NCBI GenBank assembly: GCA_946186495.1
Contig: CAMHNQ010000006.1
Location: forward strand, 23,796 to 87,795
From: an uncultured Bacteroidales bacterium
GTDB lineage: Bacteria; Bacteroidota; Bacteroidia; Bacteroidales; WCHB1-69
Direction of reading: 5' to 3'
DNA: 64,000 nucleotides
The notes under the pieces are model-generated. The model was given only the letters and a program-made list of their open reading frames with translations. It made no database searches and was not told where the DNA came from. Positions 54,657-63,080 of the stretch are shown piece after piece; position 1 is the stretch's first letter, and each line of letters starts with the position of its first letter. The translations under genes were made by a program, and so were the position numbers.

Positions 54657-55679
54657 CTATTTCATGTTTTCTTTGATTGCCTCGCGGATTTTAGCCTCGA
54701 TTTCATCGGACAGCTCGGGATTGTCGTTGAGCAGCTGCTTCACGCTGTCGCGTCCTTGGGCGAGCTTGGAATCACCATATGAGAACCACGAGCCTGCCTT
54801 CTTAATAATATTGTATTCGACACCGAGATCGACAATTTCGCCGGTTTTGGAGATACCCTCCCCGAACATGATGTCAAATTCAGCGGTGCGGAATGGAGGA
54901 GCGACCTTGTTTTTCACCACTTTGACTTTCACATGGTTTCCAATTGCCGTGTCGCCGTCTTTGATTTGGGTTTGGCGGCGGATGTCAAGGCGTACAGAGG
55001 CATAGAACTTCAGGGCGTTTCCGCCGGTGGTCGTCTCCGGGTTGCCGAACATGATGCCTATCTTTTCGCGCAACTGGTTAATGAAAATGCAACAACAGCC
55101 CGTCTTGTTAATGGTAGCGGTCAACTTGCGCAAGGCCTGTGACATCAGGCGGGCCTGAAGACCCACTTTGGAATCTCCCATGTCGCCCTCAATTTCGCTT
55201 TTCGGAGTCAGTGCGGCCACTGAGTCGATGACAATGATGTCAATGGCTCCGGAGCGGATGAGATTATCGGCAATTTCCAAAGCCTGCTCCCCATTGTCGG
55301 GCTGGGAAATGAGGAGTTCCGCAGTATTGACGCCCAACTTTTCAGCGTAGAAACGGTCGAAAGCGTGTTCCGCGTCAATGAACGCGGCAATCCCACCCTG
55401 TTTCTGGGCCTCCGCTATGGCATGTATGGCCAGAGTGGTCTTTCCTGATGACTCAGGACCGTAAATCTCCACGATTCTGCCTTTCGGAAATCCACCGACG
55501 CCCAAGGCCGTGTCCAAGCCGATGGAACCGGTGGAGATGACATCCATCTCTTCGATATGCGTCTCACCCATGCGCATGATGGAACCCTTTCCGAAAGTTT
55601 TTTCGAGTTTCTCAAGAGTCGAGTTGAGTACTTTCAGCTTCTCTGCATTCACATTGTTTTTAATTTCTTCTTTTTCCAT
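54657..55679 (-). CDS. recA: Recombinase RecA
   Basis: 340 residues. [17 protein letters not shown] is the P-loop, [22 protein letters not shown] is the Walker B/L1 region, and [21 protein letters not shown] spans L2. It forms filaments on single-stranded DNA, pairs homologous strands and stimulates LexA-type cleavage. No LexA-like operator could be recognised upstream. First gene of recA-TPR-ruvB. Confidence 0.98.
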   Translation of the reverse strand: MEKEEIKNNVNAEKLKVLNSTLEKLEKTFGKGSIMRMGETHIEEMDVISTGSIGLDTALGVGGFPKGRIVEIYGPESSGKTTLAIHAIAEAQKQGGIAAFIDAEHAFDRFYAEKLGVNTAELLISQPDNGEQALEIADNLIRSGAIDIIVIDSVAALTPKSEIEGDMGDSKVGLQARLMSQALRKLTATINKTGCCCIFINQLREKIGIMFGNPETTTGGNALKFYASVRLDIRRQTQIKDGDTAIGNHVKVKVVKNKVAPPFRTAEFDIMFGEGISKTGEIVDLGVEYNIIKKAGSWFSYGDSKLAQGRDSVKQLLNDNPELSDEIEAKIREAIKENMK

Positions 55680-55704
55680 TTTGATGCGTTTAATAAAACC
55701 GGGG

Positions 55705-55712
55705 CAAAGGTA
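55705..55712 (-). promoter_or_regulatory. -7 box for recA
   Basis: TACCTTTG on the minus strand, 26 bases before the ATG at 55679, followed upstream by a T-rich/A-rich stretch. Confidence 0.55.
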
Positions 55713-56006
55713 CTCTTTTTTTTAATCGCCAAAAGCCTATTTTCAGGAAAATATTTCTTTGAAAACTAATCAAATACAAAAAAATTTACTATCAATTGTA
55801 AAGATTTTTGCACGGATTTCGCAAGATATGGGCGTCTGGGCGCGAACTGGGGGAAAACACCCGCCCCAATCGACACTGGACACAACATAGGCATGCTGTG
55901 TTTTCAATGACCATTCATGCTTGCTTGGAACACCCACTATCCGGAAAGCAAGGTTTCGCCGGTGTTCCGTGCCAACCGGCAAAACCTCAACTGTTTGGCC
56001 GGATGC
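55713..56006. other. Region between recA and pyrI without a gene
   Basis: About 290 bases. The half near recA is AT-rich; the half near pyrI is G+C-rich. An imperfect hairpin (CCGGCAAA at 55976 with TTTGGCCGG ending 56002) follows pyrI and could be a weak terminator, though it has no T-run. No recognisable open frame. Confidence 0.4.
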
Positions 56007-56441
56007 CTACTTGTTCGGATAAGGCACCACAATGTCGTCGCAATATTCGCAGCGGTAGGAACGCTTGTTCCTGTCCACCAAGTGGAAGACATGCGGGAAG
56101 TAGTGTTCGACGGAGGTGACACAGCGGGGATTCTTGCAACGAATGATATTCTCCACTTTGTCAGGCACTTCCAACTTCACTTTCTTGATGGTCTTTCCGT
56201 CCTCGATGATGTTCACCGTGGCGTTCGGGTCAATCAGCCCAAGAAAGTCGTAGTTGATGTCAATGACATTGTTTATCTTGATAATGTCCTTTTTGCCCAT
56301 CTTCTCACTGTATGCGTTGCAAATGAGGGCGACATTGTAATCAGCCTTGTCAAGGTTCAGGTAATTGAACACTTGGATTCCATAACCGGCGGTAATGTGA
56401 TCGATGACAATACCTTTTTCTATACTGGTGATTTCTAACAT
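56007..56441 (-). CDS. pyrI: Aspartate carbamoyltransferase regulatory subunit
   Basis: 144 residues. IEKGIVIDHITAGYGIQVFNYL is the nucleotide-binding start, and the C-terminal zinc site is C-x4-C (RCKNPRC) plus C-x2-C (RCEYC). It binds CTP or ATP and ties the activity of PyrB to pyrimidine supply. It follows pyrB on the same strand after a 155-base gap that contains a heptad repeat. Confidence 0.95.
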   Translation of the reverse strand: MLEITSIEKGIVIDHITAGYGIQVFNYLNLDKADYNVALICNAYSEKMGKKDIIKINNVIDINYDFLGLIDPNATVNIIEDGKTIKKVKLEVPDKVENIIRCKNPRCVTSVEHYFPHVFHLVDRNKRSYRCEYCDDIVVPYPNK

Positions 56442-56596
56442 GACGATTCTATTTAATGATAAGATTGGTTTGATTTGTTCTTCAGGGGTCCGCTTCGCTT
56501 CACCCTGGGCTGTTATATTTCGGCTTACAGCCCTTTTGGAATATTATTGACTTTTGACAAATCACTGACCACTGTTCACTGATCACTGATCGCTTT
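56442..56596. other. pyrB-pyrI intergenic gap
   Basis: 155 bases between genes that are usually adjacent. It holds the heptad repeat 56560-56594 and no promoter box on the minus strand that I can see. pyrI is therefore probably read from the pyrB promoter. Confidence 0.4.
56560..56594. repeat. Heptad tandem repeat, five units of the TCACT type
   Basis: AATCACT, GACCACT, GTTCACT, GATCACT, GATCGCT. It ends 2 bases before the pyrB stop codon. Confidence 0.8.
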
Positions 56597-57520
56597 TTAA
56601 TAAATCCCCAAGAGTTTAAGGATCAAAGCCATGCGTACATACATGCCATTTTTGGCTTGCTGGAAATATTGTGCGCGGGGGTCGTCGTCCACTTCCGTAC
56701 TGATTTCGTTGACGCGGGGCAGCGGATGCAGGATGTAGGTGTCGGGGCGCGCGTATGACATCTTCTCCTTGTCGAGGATGAACCGGTCTTTCAGGCGGAT
56801 GTAGTCCTCTTCGTTGAAGAAGCGTTCGCGTTGCACACGGGTCATGTAGAGGAAGTCGAGCTGGTCCATATAGGGCTCCATCTGGTCGACTTCCTGGAAG
56901 GGGATGCCTTTTTTGCGGACCACTTCCTCGCGAATGTACTCAGGCACGCGCAATTCCTCCGGGGAGATGAAGATGAAGCGGACGCCCTCATAGTTGCTGA
57001 GGAACTTGACGAGGGAATGCACCGTGCGGCCGAACTTGAGGTCGCCGCAGAAGCCGTAAGTCTTGTTCTCCACGTTTCCGCGAAGTCGCTCAATAGTAAG
57101 GATGTCCGTAAGAGTTTGTGTGGGATGCTGGTGACCTCCGTCGCCGGCATTGATCAACGGCATGTGGATGTAGTGGCTGGCCAAGCGCGGGGCGCCCTCT
57201 TTGGGATGGCGCATGGCCGCAATGTCGGCATAGCACTCCACGGTTCGCAGCGTGTCGGCGATACTTTCGCCCTTCGCGGTGGAAGAAGACGCGGCCTCGG
57301 AGAATCCGATCACTTGGCCGCCTAAGCGCAACATGGCCGTCTCGAAGCTCAAGCGCGTGCGCGTACTGGGCTCATAAAAAAGGGTTGCCAGTATCTTGCC
57401 TTCGCAACTCTTGCTGTACTTCGCCGGGTCGGCGATGATCTGGTGACCCAAATCGAAAATCTCACGGAACTCCTCGCGCGTGAAATCAGACGGGTCAATC
57501 AAGCTTCTGTTTTTTAACAT
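56597..57520 (-). CDS. pyrB: Aspartate carbamoyltransferase catalytic subunit
   Basis: 307 residues. [16 protein letters not shown] is the carbamoyl-phosphate site, [18 protein letters not shown] and the [10 protein letters not shown] motif near the C-terminus are the aspartate-side signatures. It condenses carbamoyl phosphate and aspartate, the first committed step of pyrimidine synthesis. Together with pyrI it should form the allosteric dodecamer. Confidence 0.97.
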   Translation of the reverse strand: MLKNRSLIDPSDFTREEFREIFDLGHQIIADPAKYSKSCEGKILATLFYEPSTRTRLSFETAMLRLGGQVIGFSEAASSSTAKGESIADTLRTVECYADIAAMRHPKEGAPRLASHYIHMPLINAGDGGHQHPTQTLTDILTIERLRGNVENKTYGFCGDLKFGRTVHSLVKFLSNYEGVRFIFISPEELRVPEYIREEVVRKKGIPFQEVDQMEPYMDQLDFLYMTRVQRERFFNEEDYIRLKDRFILDKEKMSYARPDTYILHPLPRVNEISTEVDDDPRAQYFQQAKNGMYVRMALILKLLGIY

Positions 57521-57611
57521 AATAAAACCTCCTATATATTTAATTAATAACTATTTCCATCTTTTTCTACGGTTTTCTAACCTCCCCAATCTAACAAAAC
57601 CAAAACCAATG

Positions 57612-57619
57612 CAAAAATA
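57612..57619 (-). promoter_or_regulatory. -7 box for pyrBI
   Basis: TATTTTTG on the minus strand, with a TTG 15 bases upstream (57635-57637); the leader to pyrB is about 85 bases. No attenuator hairpin is obvious in it. Confidence 0.6.
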
Positions 57620-57890
57620 CTATTTTTTTTTGGTCAACATCACATTGTTGAAAAAATTTTGTCCGAATTTGTCGCTTCATACTAATCTGTCGGGGAGACG
57701 ACCTGCCGCCCAAAGTTTGCATCTGCGATATAAAACACCAACTTGATATTGCCACGCGGCTCGACCTAATATTTCCATATTCCCAAAATTCCGCTGCCTC
57801 GGGTGATTCGGAATAGGCGCTTGTCTGCGGGGTCGTGGCCGGCTGGGAAAGGGAAACGTCAACTTCCACATGCTTTGCCGCCTTTTCTTC
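57620..57890. other. Divergent intergenic region without a recognisable gene
   Basis: About 270 bases between pyrB and the transporter gene. Reading frames cross it on both strands but none has a recognisable product. Confidence 0.4.
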
Positions 57891-57906
57891 TAATTTTGTA
57901 CATTTG
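57891..57906 (+). promoter_or_regulatory. Two adjacent -7 boxes for the transporter gene
   Basis: TAATTTTG (57891-57898) and TACATTTG (57899-57906) lie head to tail; either fits TAnnTTTG. The start codon is 43 bases further. Confidence 0.5.
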
Positions 57907-57949
57907 CCGCCCGAAATTATCATCCAATAAAAAAACGCAAACCATTGTC

Positions 57950-58849
57950 ATGCAGAAGTATAGAAGCTATGTACTCCCCGTTGCCATCCTGTTGGGACTG
58001 CTGTTCCACGGCTTCAGCGCGCGCATTTCCTTTATGGTGCCTTGGCTTCTCTTCGCCATCCTGCTGCTCAATTTTGTGACGGTGGATTTGCGCCACCTGC
58101 GTTTCTCGATGCTCCATTTCTGGCTGATGCTCTTCCAGTTGGTGGTCAGCACGGGACTCTATCTGTCTGTGCGGGCGATATCGCATGACGAGACGTTGGC
58201 GCAGGGCTTCATGATGTGCGCCCTCTGTCCCGTGGCCTCCTCCGTGGTGGTCATCTCCTCCATGCTCGGTGCCGACCGCATGACGACCACCGCCTACACC
58301 ATGCTCTGCAACTTGGTGATTTCCGTGGCCGCGCCGCTCGCCTTCACCGTCATCGGGGTGCATCCGGAACTCACCTTCTGGCAGTCGTTCCTGATGATCC
58401 TGCGGCGCATCACCCCCACGCTCGCGCTGCCCTTCTTCACGGCGTTGGCGTTGCAGCTGTGGGTCCCGAAAGCCAACGACTGGCTCTGCCGCTACAAGAA
58501 CGTGTCGTTCTACCTGTGGGCTTGTGCGCTCTTCATGACCCTGGGGCGCACCATCGACTACATCTTCCTCCACGGACGCGGCAACGAGCATATCATCTTC
58601 CTCTCGGCCATATTCTCCATCTTGATGTGCGCGGTGCAGTTCGGCTTCGGCAAGTGGCTCGGACACCGCTACGGCGACACCGTGGCGGGCGGCCAGCTCC
58701 TCGGACAGAAAAACACCGCCATGGGCATCTGGATGGCAAACACCTACCTCCAGCCGCTGTCGTCCGTGTTCCTGGCCTTTTACATCATCTGGCAGAACCT
58801 GTTCAACAGCCTGCAGCTTTGGTGGCACGACAGAAAAATTAGAAATTAG
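57950..58849 (+). CDS. Bile acid:sodium symporter family (BASS-like) transporter
   Basis: 299 residues from ATG 57950, with nine or ten hydrophobic helices. ALCPVASSVVVISSMLGAD and TTAYTMLCNLVIS in the first half and GQKNTAMGIWMANTYL in the second resemble the crossing-helix motifs of BASS/SBF proteins. The substrate is probably an organic anion or a 2-oxoacid-type compound taken up with sodium; bile acids themselves are not implied. The family call comes from pattern only. Its stop codon is part of a heptad repeat. Confidence 0.72.
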   Translation: MQKYRSYVLPVAILLGLLFHGFSARISFMVPWLLFAILLLNFVTVDLRHLRFSMLHFWLMLFQLVVSTGLYLSVRAISHDETLAQGFMMCALCPVASSVVVISSMLGADRMTTTAYTMLCNLVISVAAPLAFTVIGVHPELTFWQSFLMILRRITPTLALPFFTALALQLWVPKANDWLCRYKNVSFYLWACALFMTLGRTIDYIFLHGRGNEHIIFLSAIFSILMCAVQFGFGKWLGHRYGDTVAGGQLLGQKNTAMGIWMANTYLQPLSSVFLAFYIIWQNLFNSLQLWWHDRKIRN

Positions 58850-58877
58850 TAATTAGTAATTAGCAATTGACAGTTGG
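58843..58877. repeat. Heptad repeat containing the transporter stop codon
   Basis: AAATTAG, TAATTAG, TAATTAG, CAATTGA, CAGTTGG. The TAG at 58847-58849 ends the transporter gene, and the array leads straight into a headless gene remnant. Confidence 0.75.
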
Positions 58878-59106
58878 CAATCCTTGTTTTCGGTTTTCGG
58901 CTACCCGCTTCCGCGCAGGATTGTCCGCCGAAAGTGTTGCCGTATTACGAGGACTTCGACAGCCATACTTTGGGGGACTTCATTCAGACTCCGGCCCTTA
59001 TTGGGGAAGACCACTGCTGGCGCGAGAATTTCGACGACCATGGAGGGAGGATTGCCGGCACGCAGAACCACCTATGCATTGCGACGCTTGGAAGCGTCGT
59101 CTCCTA
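58874..59106 (+). pseudogene. Headless 5' remnant of a secreted adhesin-like protein
   Basis: The frame reads ILVFGFRLPASAQ, the end of a signal peptide, then CPPKVLPYYEDFDSHTLGDF, a start typical of cleaved-adhesin/choice-of-anchor domains in T9SS cargo, and stops at TAA 59105-59107. No ATG or first half of the signal peptide exists; the heptad repeat occupies that place. Only about 75 residues of what should be a protein of several hundred remain. It joins a different broken gene immediately downstream. Confidence 0.6.
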
Positions 59107-59337
59107 ATCCGCGCTGGCTACGACTATTACGACTACATCATCATCATGGAACAGAACAACCGGCGGAACATCCAGCGCATTGTCGGGCAAGACGTGGACG
59201 GCAAGATTTCGCTGTTGATGGACTACACCGACCATCCCCGTGATGTGGCCGACCCGTGGTACACCGGCGACTTCCAGGCCACCTGGGACGACGTGCAGGA
59301 GGGCTGCGACGGATTGTTGGCGGCGATGGGGTGTTAG
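59107..59337 (+). pseudogene. 3' remnant of a low-molecular-weight protein tyrosine phosphatase
   Basis: In a frame different from the fragment before it, the sequence reads DYYDYIIIMEQNNRRN, then DGKISLLMDYT, and ADPWYTGDFQATWDDVQEG, the C-terminal third of LMW protein tyrosine phosphatases including the D-P-W-Y general-acid loop. The catalytic C-x5-R-S loop at the N-terminus is absent, so it cannot be active. The TAG stop is again inside a heptad repeat (59331-59351). Confidence 0.65.
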
Positions 59338-59351
59338 CTGTTGGCTTGGTA
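59331..59351. repeat. Heptad repeat containing the phosphatase-remnant stop codon
   Basis: GTGTTAG, CTGTTGG, CTTGGTA. Degenerate, but the same TTAG/TTGG pattern and phase as at 7194 and 58843. Confidence 0.55.
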
Positions 59352-59401
59352 ATATTTTTTTGGTTCCGACATCTTTTTCCCGAATAATTGAATTAATTGT
59401 G

Positions 59402-59409
59402 TATTTTTG
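59402..59409 (+). promoter_or_regulatory. -7 box for the second MNT gene
   Basis: TATTTTTG, 23 bases before the ATG. It is followed by AAGGAG (59423-59428), an unusually good Shine-Dalgarno sequence for this genome, 4 bases before ATG 59433. Confidence 0.6.
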
Positions 59410-59432
59410 CGGAATGATTAATAAGGAGAAAA

Positions 59433-59783
59433 ATGAACGTTACCGCTAATAATCAAACGGTTGTCGCTCAAGAGGAGATGCTAAACACCCTCAGGCAAGA
59501 TATAATCACCTTGTTGCCCTCAGGTACAAGTGTGTTGCTGTTTGGTTCAAGAGCCAGAGGCACACATCGTCCTGACTCCGATTGGGATCTGCTTGTCCTT
59601 TTGGACCGTGACGGATGTTCCACTTGGGAAGATTACGACACCGTCGGCTATCCTTTAAACATGCTTTTCTGGAATCTTGGGCAAGATGTGAATACCATCA
59701 TCCAGACAAAAGACGAATGGAATCAGAAACATTTTACTCCTTTCTATAAAAATGTCATGGAAGACGCAATATTACTGGTATGA
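59433..59783 (+). CDS. Second MNT-type nucleotidyltransferase (orphan)
   Basis: 116 residues. FGSRARG-x5-DSDWD gives the pol-beta motif with Ser39, Asp50 and Asp52. It is clearly related to the 38522 protein: L-x-F/Y-G-S-R-A-R-G, S-D-W-D-L-L-x-L-L-D and a shared T-K-D-E-W near the end. It ends in an ATGA overlap with a short frame that begins like a HEPN protein but is broken. The intact toxin partner is therefore missing. Confidence 0.86.
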   Translation: MNVTANNQTVVAQEEMLNTLRQDIITLLPSGTSVLLFGSRARGTHRPDSDWDLLVLLDRDGCSTWEDYDTVGYPLNMLFWNLGQDVNTIIQTKDEWNQKHFTPFYKNVMEDAILLV

Positions 59784-59887
59784 GTTTGAACGACGAAGAA
59801 AGTGACATCTCTTATTCAACAAGAAATCCAATAACTTCATTTTACGATTGTCTTTTCGAATTGATACTGTGGCCGGCCAACGGCTAA
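59780..59887 (+). pseudogene. Truncated start of a HEPN partner gene
   Basis: The frame overlaps the MNT stop by ATGA exactly as intact MNT/HEPN pairs do and starts MSLNDEESDI, like a HEPN protein start (compare MNLNQEDRRI at 38841). After about ten residues it no longer resembles a HEPN domain and stops after 35 codons; none of the N-R-L-Y-Y-S-L-F-H region remains. Confidence 0.6.
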
Positions 59888-59935
59888 CAACCATTGTCTA
59901 TATATAAGTCCCAGTGGAATTTTGCCGCAGCGACT

Positions 59936-59984
59936 GTTCACTGCTCACTATTCACCACTCACTGTTCACTGCTCACCATTCACT
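59936..59984. repeat. Heptad tandem repeat, seven units of the TCACT/TCACC type
   Basis: GTTCACT, GCTCACT, ATTCACC, ACTCACT, GTTCACT, GCTCACC, ATTCACT. The period is exactly 7. It lies immediately upstream of the mrp promoter. Confidence 0.9.
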
Positions 59985-59993
59985 AAAAAAGTG

Positions 59994-60001
59994 TATCTTT
60001 G
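59994..60001 (+). promoter_or_regulatory. -7 box for mrp
   Basis: TATCTTTG, 35 bases before ATG 60037; the -33 region falls inside the heptad array, which supplies no TTG. Confidence 0.6.
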
Positions 60002-60036
60002 CCGCTCAGATTCATATATAAAATATAGAAGAGAAT

Positions 60037-60864
60037 ATGAGCGAATGTAATCACAATTGTCAGGAATGCAGTCAGAAAGACTGCGGAAGCAGAGATTTGC
60101 ACGAGAAACCGAATGCATTGAGCAACATCAAGAAAGTCATCGGCGTGGTGAGCGGCAAAGGCGGCGTGGGCAAGAGTTCCGTCACCTCGTTGTTGGCCGT
60201 GGCGTTGCGCCGCAAGGGCTACCGGGTGGGCATCCTCGACGCCGACGTCACCGGACCCTCCATTCCCAAGATGTTCAACCTCCACGAGATGGTGCGCGGC
60301 AGCGAACAGGGCGTTTATCCTGCTGTGACTGAAACCGGCATCGAGGTGATTTCCAGTAACTTGCTGATTGCCGACGAGAAGTCCCCCGTGCTGTGGCGCG
60401 GTCCGTTGGTCGCCGGCATGGTGAAGCAGTTTTGGACCGAAGTGATCTGGGAAAACATCGACTTCCTGCTGATTGACATGCCTCCCGGAACCGGCGACGT
60501 GCCGTTGACCGTCTTCCAGACCATCACCCTCGACGGCATCCTGATGATCACCTCCCCGCAGGAGCTGGTCTCCCTCATCGTGAGCAAGGCCGTCAACATG
60601 GCCGGCATGATGAACATCCCCATCCTCGGTCTCATCGAGAACTACAGCTACATCACCTGCCCGCACTGCGGCGAGAAGATCTCCGTGTTCGGCCAAAGCA
60701 ATGCCGAAGAGGTAGCCAAGGAATTCAACATCAAACTGTTGGATCGCCTGCCCATCAACCCGGAGATGGCCACCCTCTGCGACAAAGGCCAAATCGAGAA
60801 AGTCAAGGAGACCCGCCTGGAGAATGTGCTCGATGTACTCGAAAGTCTGGAGGTCCCCGCGTAA
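60037..60864 (+). CDS. mrp: Mrp/NBP35-type iron-sulfur carrier ATPase
   Basis: 275 residues. The N-terminal cysteines (4, 8, 11, 16) resemble the NBP35 extension; SGKGGVGKSS (residues 39-48) is the deviant Walker A, LLIDMPPGTGDVPLT the switch II region, and CPHC (208-211) the cluster-binding motif at the dimer interface. It assembles and passes on Fe-S clusters in an ATP-dependent manner. It would serve proteins such as the multi-cluster dehydrogenase and radical SAM enzyme of this window, though no direct link is shown. Confidence 0.93.
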   Translation: MSECNHNCQECSQKDCGSRDLHEKPNALSNIKKVIGVVSGKGGVGKSSVTSLLAVALRRKGYRVGILDADVTGPSIPKMFNLHEMVRGSEQGVYPAVTETGIEVISSNLLIADEKSPVLWRGPLVAGMVKQFWTEVIWENIDFLLIDMPPGTGDVPLTVFQTITLDGILMITSPQELVSLIVSKAVNMAGMMNIPILGLIENYSYITCPHCGEKISVFGQSNAEEVAKEFNIKLLDRLPINPEMATLCDKGQIEKVKETRLENVLDVLESLEVPA

Positions 60865-60873
60865 CGTATGACT

Positions 60874-60929
60874 TGTGACTGATCACTAATCACAATTCAC
60901 TGATCACTATTCACTAATCACTATTCACT
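60874..60929. repeat. Heptad tandem repeat, eight units of the TCACT type
   Basis: TGTGACT, GATCACT, AATCACA, ATTCACT, GATCACT, ATTCACT, AATCACT, ATTCACT. It fills the gap between mrp and thyA; the thyA ATG is 13 bases further. Confidence 0.92.
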
Positions 60930-60942
60930 AACAAACTCAAAG

Positions 60943-61737
60943 ATGAAGCAGTACTTAGATCTGATGCGCACGATCCTCGACGAGGGTCACTACAAAGCCG
61001 ACCGCACGGGTACGGGGACTTACAGTATTTTCGGCTACCAGATGCGGTTTGACTTGCAGAAGGGCTTTCCCTTACTGACTACCAAGAAGCTGCATCTGCG
61101 TTCCATCATCTACGAGCTGCTGTGGTTCTTGCGTGGCGACACGAACATCCAGTACCTGCACGACCACAACGTGACGATTTGGGACGAGTGGGCGGACGAG
61201 CACGGCGACCTCGGGCCGGTCTATGGCAAGCAGTGGCGGTCGTGGGAGGCGCCCGACGGCCGTGTCATCGACCAGATCACCAATCTGATCGAGCAGCTCA
61301 AGCGCAATCCCGACTCGCGGCGGCTCATCGTGAGTGCGTGGAACCCGGCGGATGTCGATCAGATGGCGTTGCCGCCATGCCACACGATGTTCCAGTTTTA
61401 CGCCAACGACGGGCAGCTCTCGTGCCAGCTCTACCAGCGCAGCGCGGACGTCTTCCTCGGCGTGCCCTTCAACATCGCCTCCTACGCCCTGCTGACGATG
61501 ATGGTGGCGCAAGTCTGCGGGCTGAAAGCCAAGGACTTCGTACACACCTTCGGTGACGCACACATCTACTCCAACCACGTGGAACAGGCCAAGTTGCAGC
61601 TCTCCCGTGAGCCGCGTGCATTGCCTCAGATGCGTATCAACCCCGATGTCAAAAGCATTTTCGACTTCCAATACGAGGATTTTACGTTAGAGAACTACGA
61701 CCCGCACCCGCACATCAAAGCGGAGGTGGCGGTGTAG
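60943..61737 (+). CDS. thyA: Thymidylate synthase
   Basis: 264 residues, as in E. coli. [27 protein letters not shown] at the start (dUMP and folate side), [11 protein letters not shown] with catalytic Cys146, and [20 protein letters not shown] are the signatures. It methylates dUMP to dTMP using methylenetetrahydrofolate. A folA gene, often adjacent, is not present here. Confidence 0.98.
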   Translation: MKQYLDLMRTILDEGHYKADRTGTGTYSIFGYQMRFDLQKGFPLLTTKKLHLRSIIYELLWFLRGDTNIQYLHDHNVTIWDEWADEHGDLGPVYGKQWRSWEAPDGRVIDQITNLIEQLKRNPDSRRLIVSAWNPADVDQMALPPCHTMFQFYANDGQLSCQLYQRSADVFLGVPFNIASYALLTMMVAQVCGLKAKDFVHTFGDAHIYSNHVEQAKLQLSREPRALPQMRINPDVKSIFDFQYEDFTLENYDPHPHIKAEVAV

Positions 61738-61740
61738 GAG

Positions 61741-61761
61741 CCGTCTGCGGCTCGCAGACGG
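61741..61761. repeat. Perfect palindrome after thyA
   Basis: CCGTCTGCG pairs with CGCAGACGG around a 3-base loop, starting 3 bases after the thyA stop codon. There is no T-run, so it is not a standard terminator. Confidence 0.7.
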
Positions 61762-61800
61762 AAATATCGAAATATTTTACTCACCAAATACCAAACAATT

Positions 61801-62994
61801 ATGAAATCCATCCAAGAACATAATTTCAGCGGCGAAAGAGCCCTGATCCGTGTTGACTACAACGTGCCGTTAGACGAGCAGTTTAACGTGACCGATGTCA
61901 CCCGCATCGTGCGAACGAAAGAGACCATCGGCAAGATTTTGGCCGACGGCGGTTCCGCCATCCTGCTCTCCCACCTCGGTCGTCCGAAAGGCGAGGCGAA
62001 AGACGAGTTCTCCTTGCGTCACATCGTGAAGACGGTGTCCGAAATTCTCGGCAAAGAGGTCGTTTTCGGCGGCGATGTGCTGACTGCCGAAGCCGAGACC
62101 CTTTGCAAGAACCTCAAACCCGGCAGCATCGTGCTGATGGAGAACCTGCGTTTCCACAAGGAAGAGGAGAAAGGCGATGTCGATTTCGCCAAGGCATTGG
62201 CACGCTTGGGCGACGTCTATGTGAACGACGCGTTCGGTACGGCGCACCGCGAGCACGCCTCCACGGCCACCGTAGCCCGCTGCTTCCCCGGCAAGGCCTT
62301 CGCCGGCTATCTGCTCTACAACGAGGTGATGAATCTCGAAAAGACCCTCAACGGCCAGGAGCGCCCCTTCACGGCCATCATCGGCGGCTCGAAGGTCTCC
62401 ACGAAAATCAACATCCTCAAGAACCTCATCCCCAAGGTCGATAACCTCGTGGTGGGCGGCGGCCTCAGCTACACCTTCCTGAAGGCCATGGGCTTCACCA
62501 TCGGAAACTCACTCTATGAACCTGACATGCTGCCCGTTGCGCAGGAAATCCTCGACCAGGTGAAAGCCTCCGGCGTGAACTTCGTCTGCCGTGTCGACAG
62601 TGTTTGCGCCGACAAGTTCAGCAACGATGCCAATATCCTCGTAACCGAAGACAACAACATCCCCGACAATTGGGAGGCCTTGGACATCGGACCGAAGAGC
62701 CGCGTGAACATCGCGAAAGTGATCAAGGACTCCAAGACGATACTGTGGAACGGTCCCGTGGGCGTGTTCGAATTGGAGAAGTTCAGTGAGGGCACCCGTG
62801 CCGTGGCGTTGAGCGTGGCGGCCACCACCTTGGCCGGCGCCTACTCCATTGTGGGCGGCGGCGACTCCATCGCGGCAGTCAACAAGTACGACCTCGGCAA
62901 CTACATCTCTTATATCAGCACGGGCGGCGGAGCCATGCTGGAATATCTGGAAGGCAAGGAGCTGCCGGGCGTCAAAGCCTTGAACGAAAATTAA
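61801..62994 (+). CDS. pgk: Phosphoglycerate kinase
   Basis: 397 residues. RALIRVDYNVPLDE, SHLGRPKGE and YVNDAFGTAHREHAS are the N-domain 3-phosphoglycerate site; ILWNGPVGVFE and STGGGAMLEYLEGKELPG the C-domain nucleotide site. It makes ATP from 1,3-bisphosphoglycerate in glycolysis. Followed by a large hairpin and by the mannose-1-phosphate guanylyltransferase gene. Confidence 0.98.
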   Translation: MKSIQEHNFSGERALIRVDYNVPLDEQFNVTDVTRIVRTKETIGKILADGGSAILLSHLGRPKGEAKDEFSLRHIVKTVSEILGKEVVFGGDVLTAEAETLCKNLKPGSIVLMENLRFHKEEEKGDVDFAKALARLGDVYVNDAFGTAHREHASTATVARCFPGKAFAGYLLYNEVMNLEKTLNGQERPFTAIIGGSKVSTKINILKNLIPKVDNLVVGGGLSYTFLKAMGFTIGNSLYEPDMLPVAQEILDQVKASGVNFVCRVDSVCADKFSNDANILVTEDNNIPDNWEALDIGPKSRVNIAKVIKDSKTILWNGPVGVFELEKFSEGTRAVALSVAATTLAGAYSIVGGGDSIAAVNKYDLGNYISYISTGGGAMLEYLEGKELPGVKALNEN

Positions 62995-63002
62995 GATTTA
63001 CC

Positions 63003-63050
63003 TTCCCCTTGTAGAGGCGCTTGATCCTGCGCCTCTACAATTTAGGGGAA
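63003..63050. repeat. Large palindrome between pgk and the next gene
   Basis: TTGTAGAGGCGC (63009-63020) pairs with GCGCCTCTACAA (63029-63040) around 8 bases, and TTCCCC (63003-63008) can pair with GGGGAA (63045-63050) outside. There is no T-run. The arm matches that of the palindrome at 10638. Confidence 0.75.
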
Positions 63051-63080
63051 ACCACCAAATACAAACCAACAAAAAACGAC

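Noticed and set aside
53911..55005. Long open frame on the plus strand opposite the TPR and recA genes (364 codons)
   Set aside because: It spans the boundary of two well-supported genes on the other strand and looks like a composition shadow.
57920..58828. Open frame on the minus strand opposite the transporter gene (302 codons)
   Set aside because: Extremely rich in His, Glu, Gln and Arg, as expected for the antisense of a membrane protein; no start signal.
59936..60929. CRISPR array suspected from repeated TCACT units
   Set aside because: Units are 7 bases with no spacers, no longer repeat, and no cas genes nearby.
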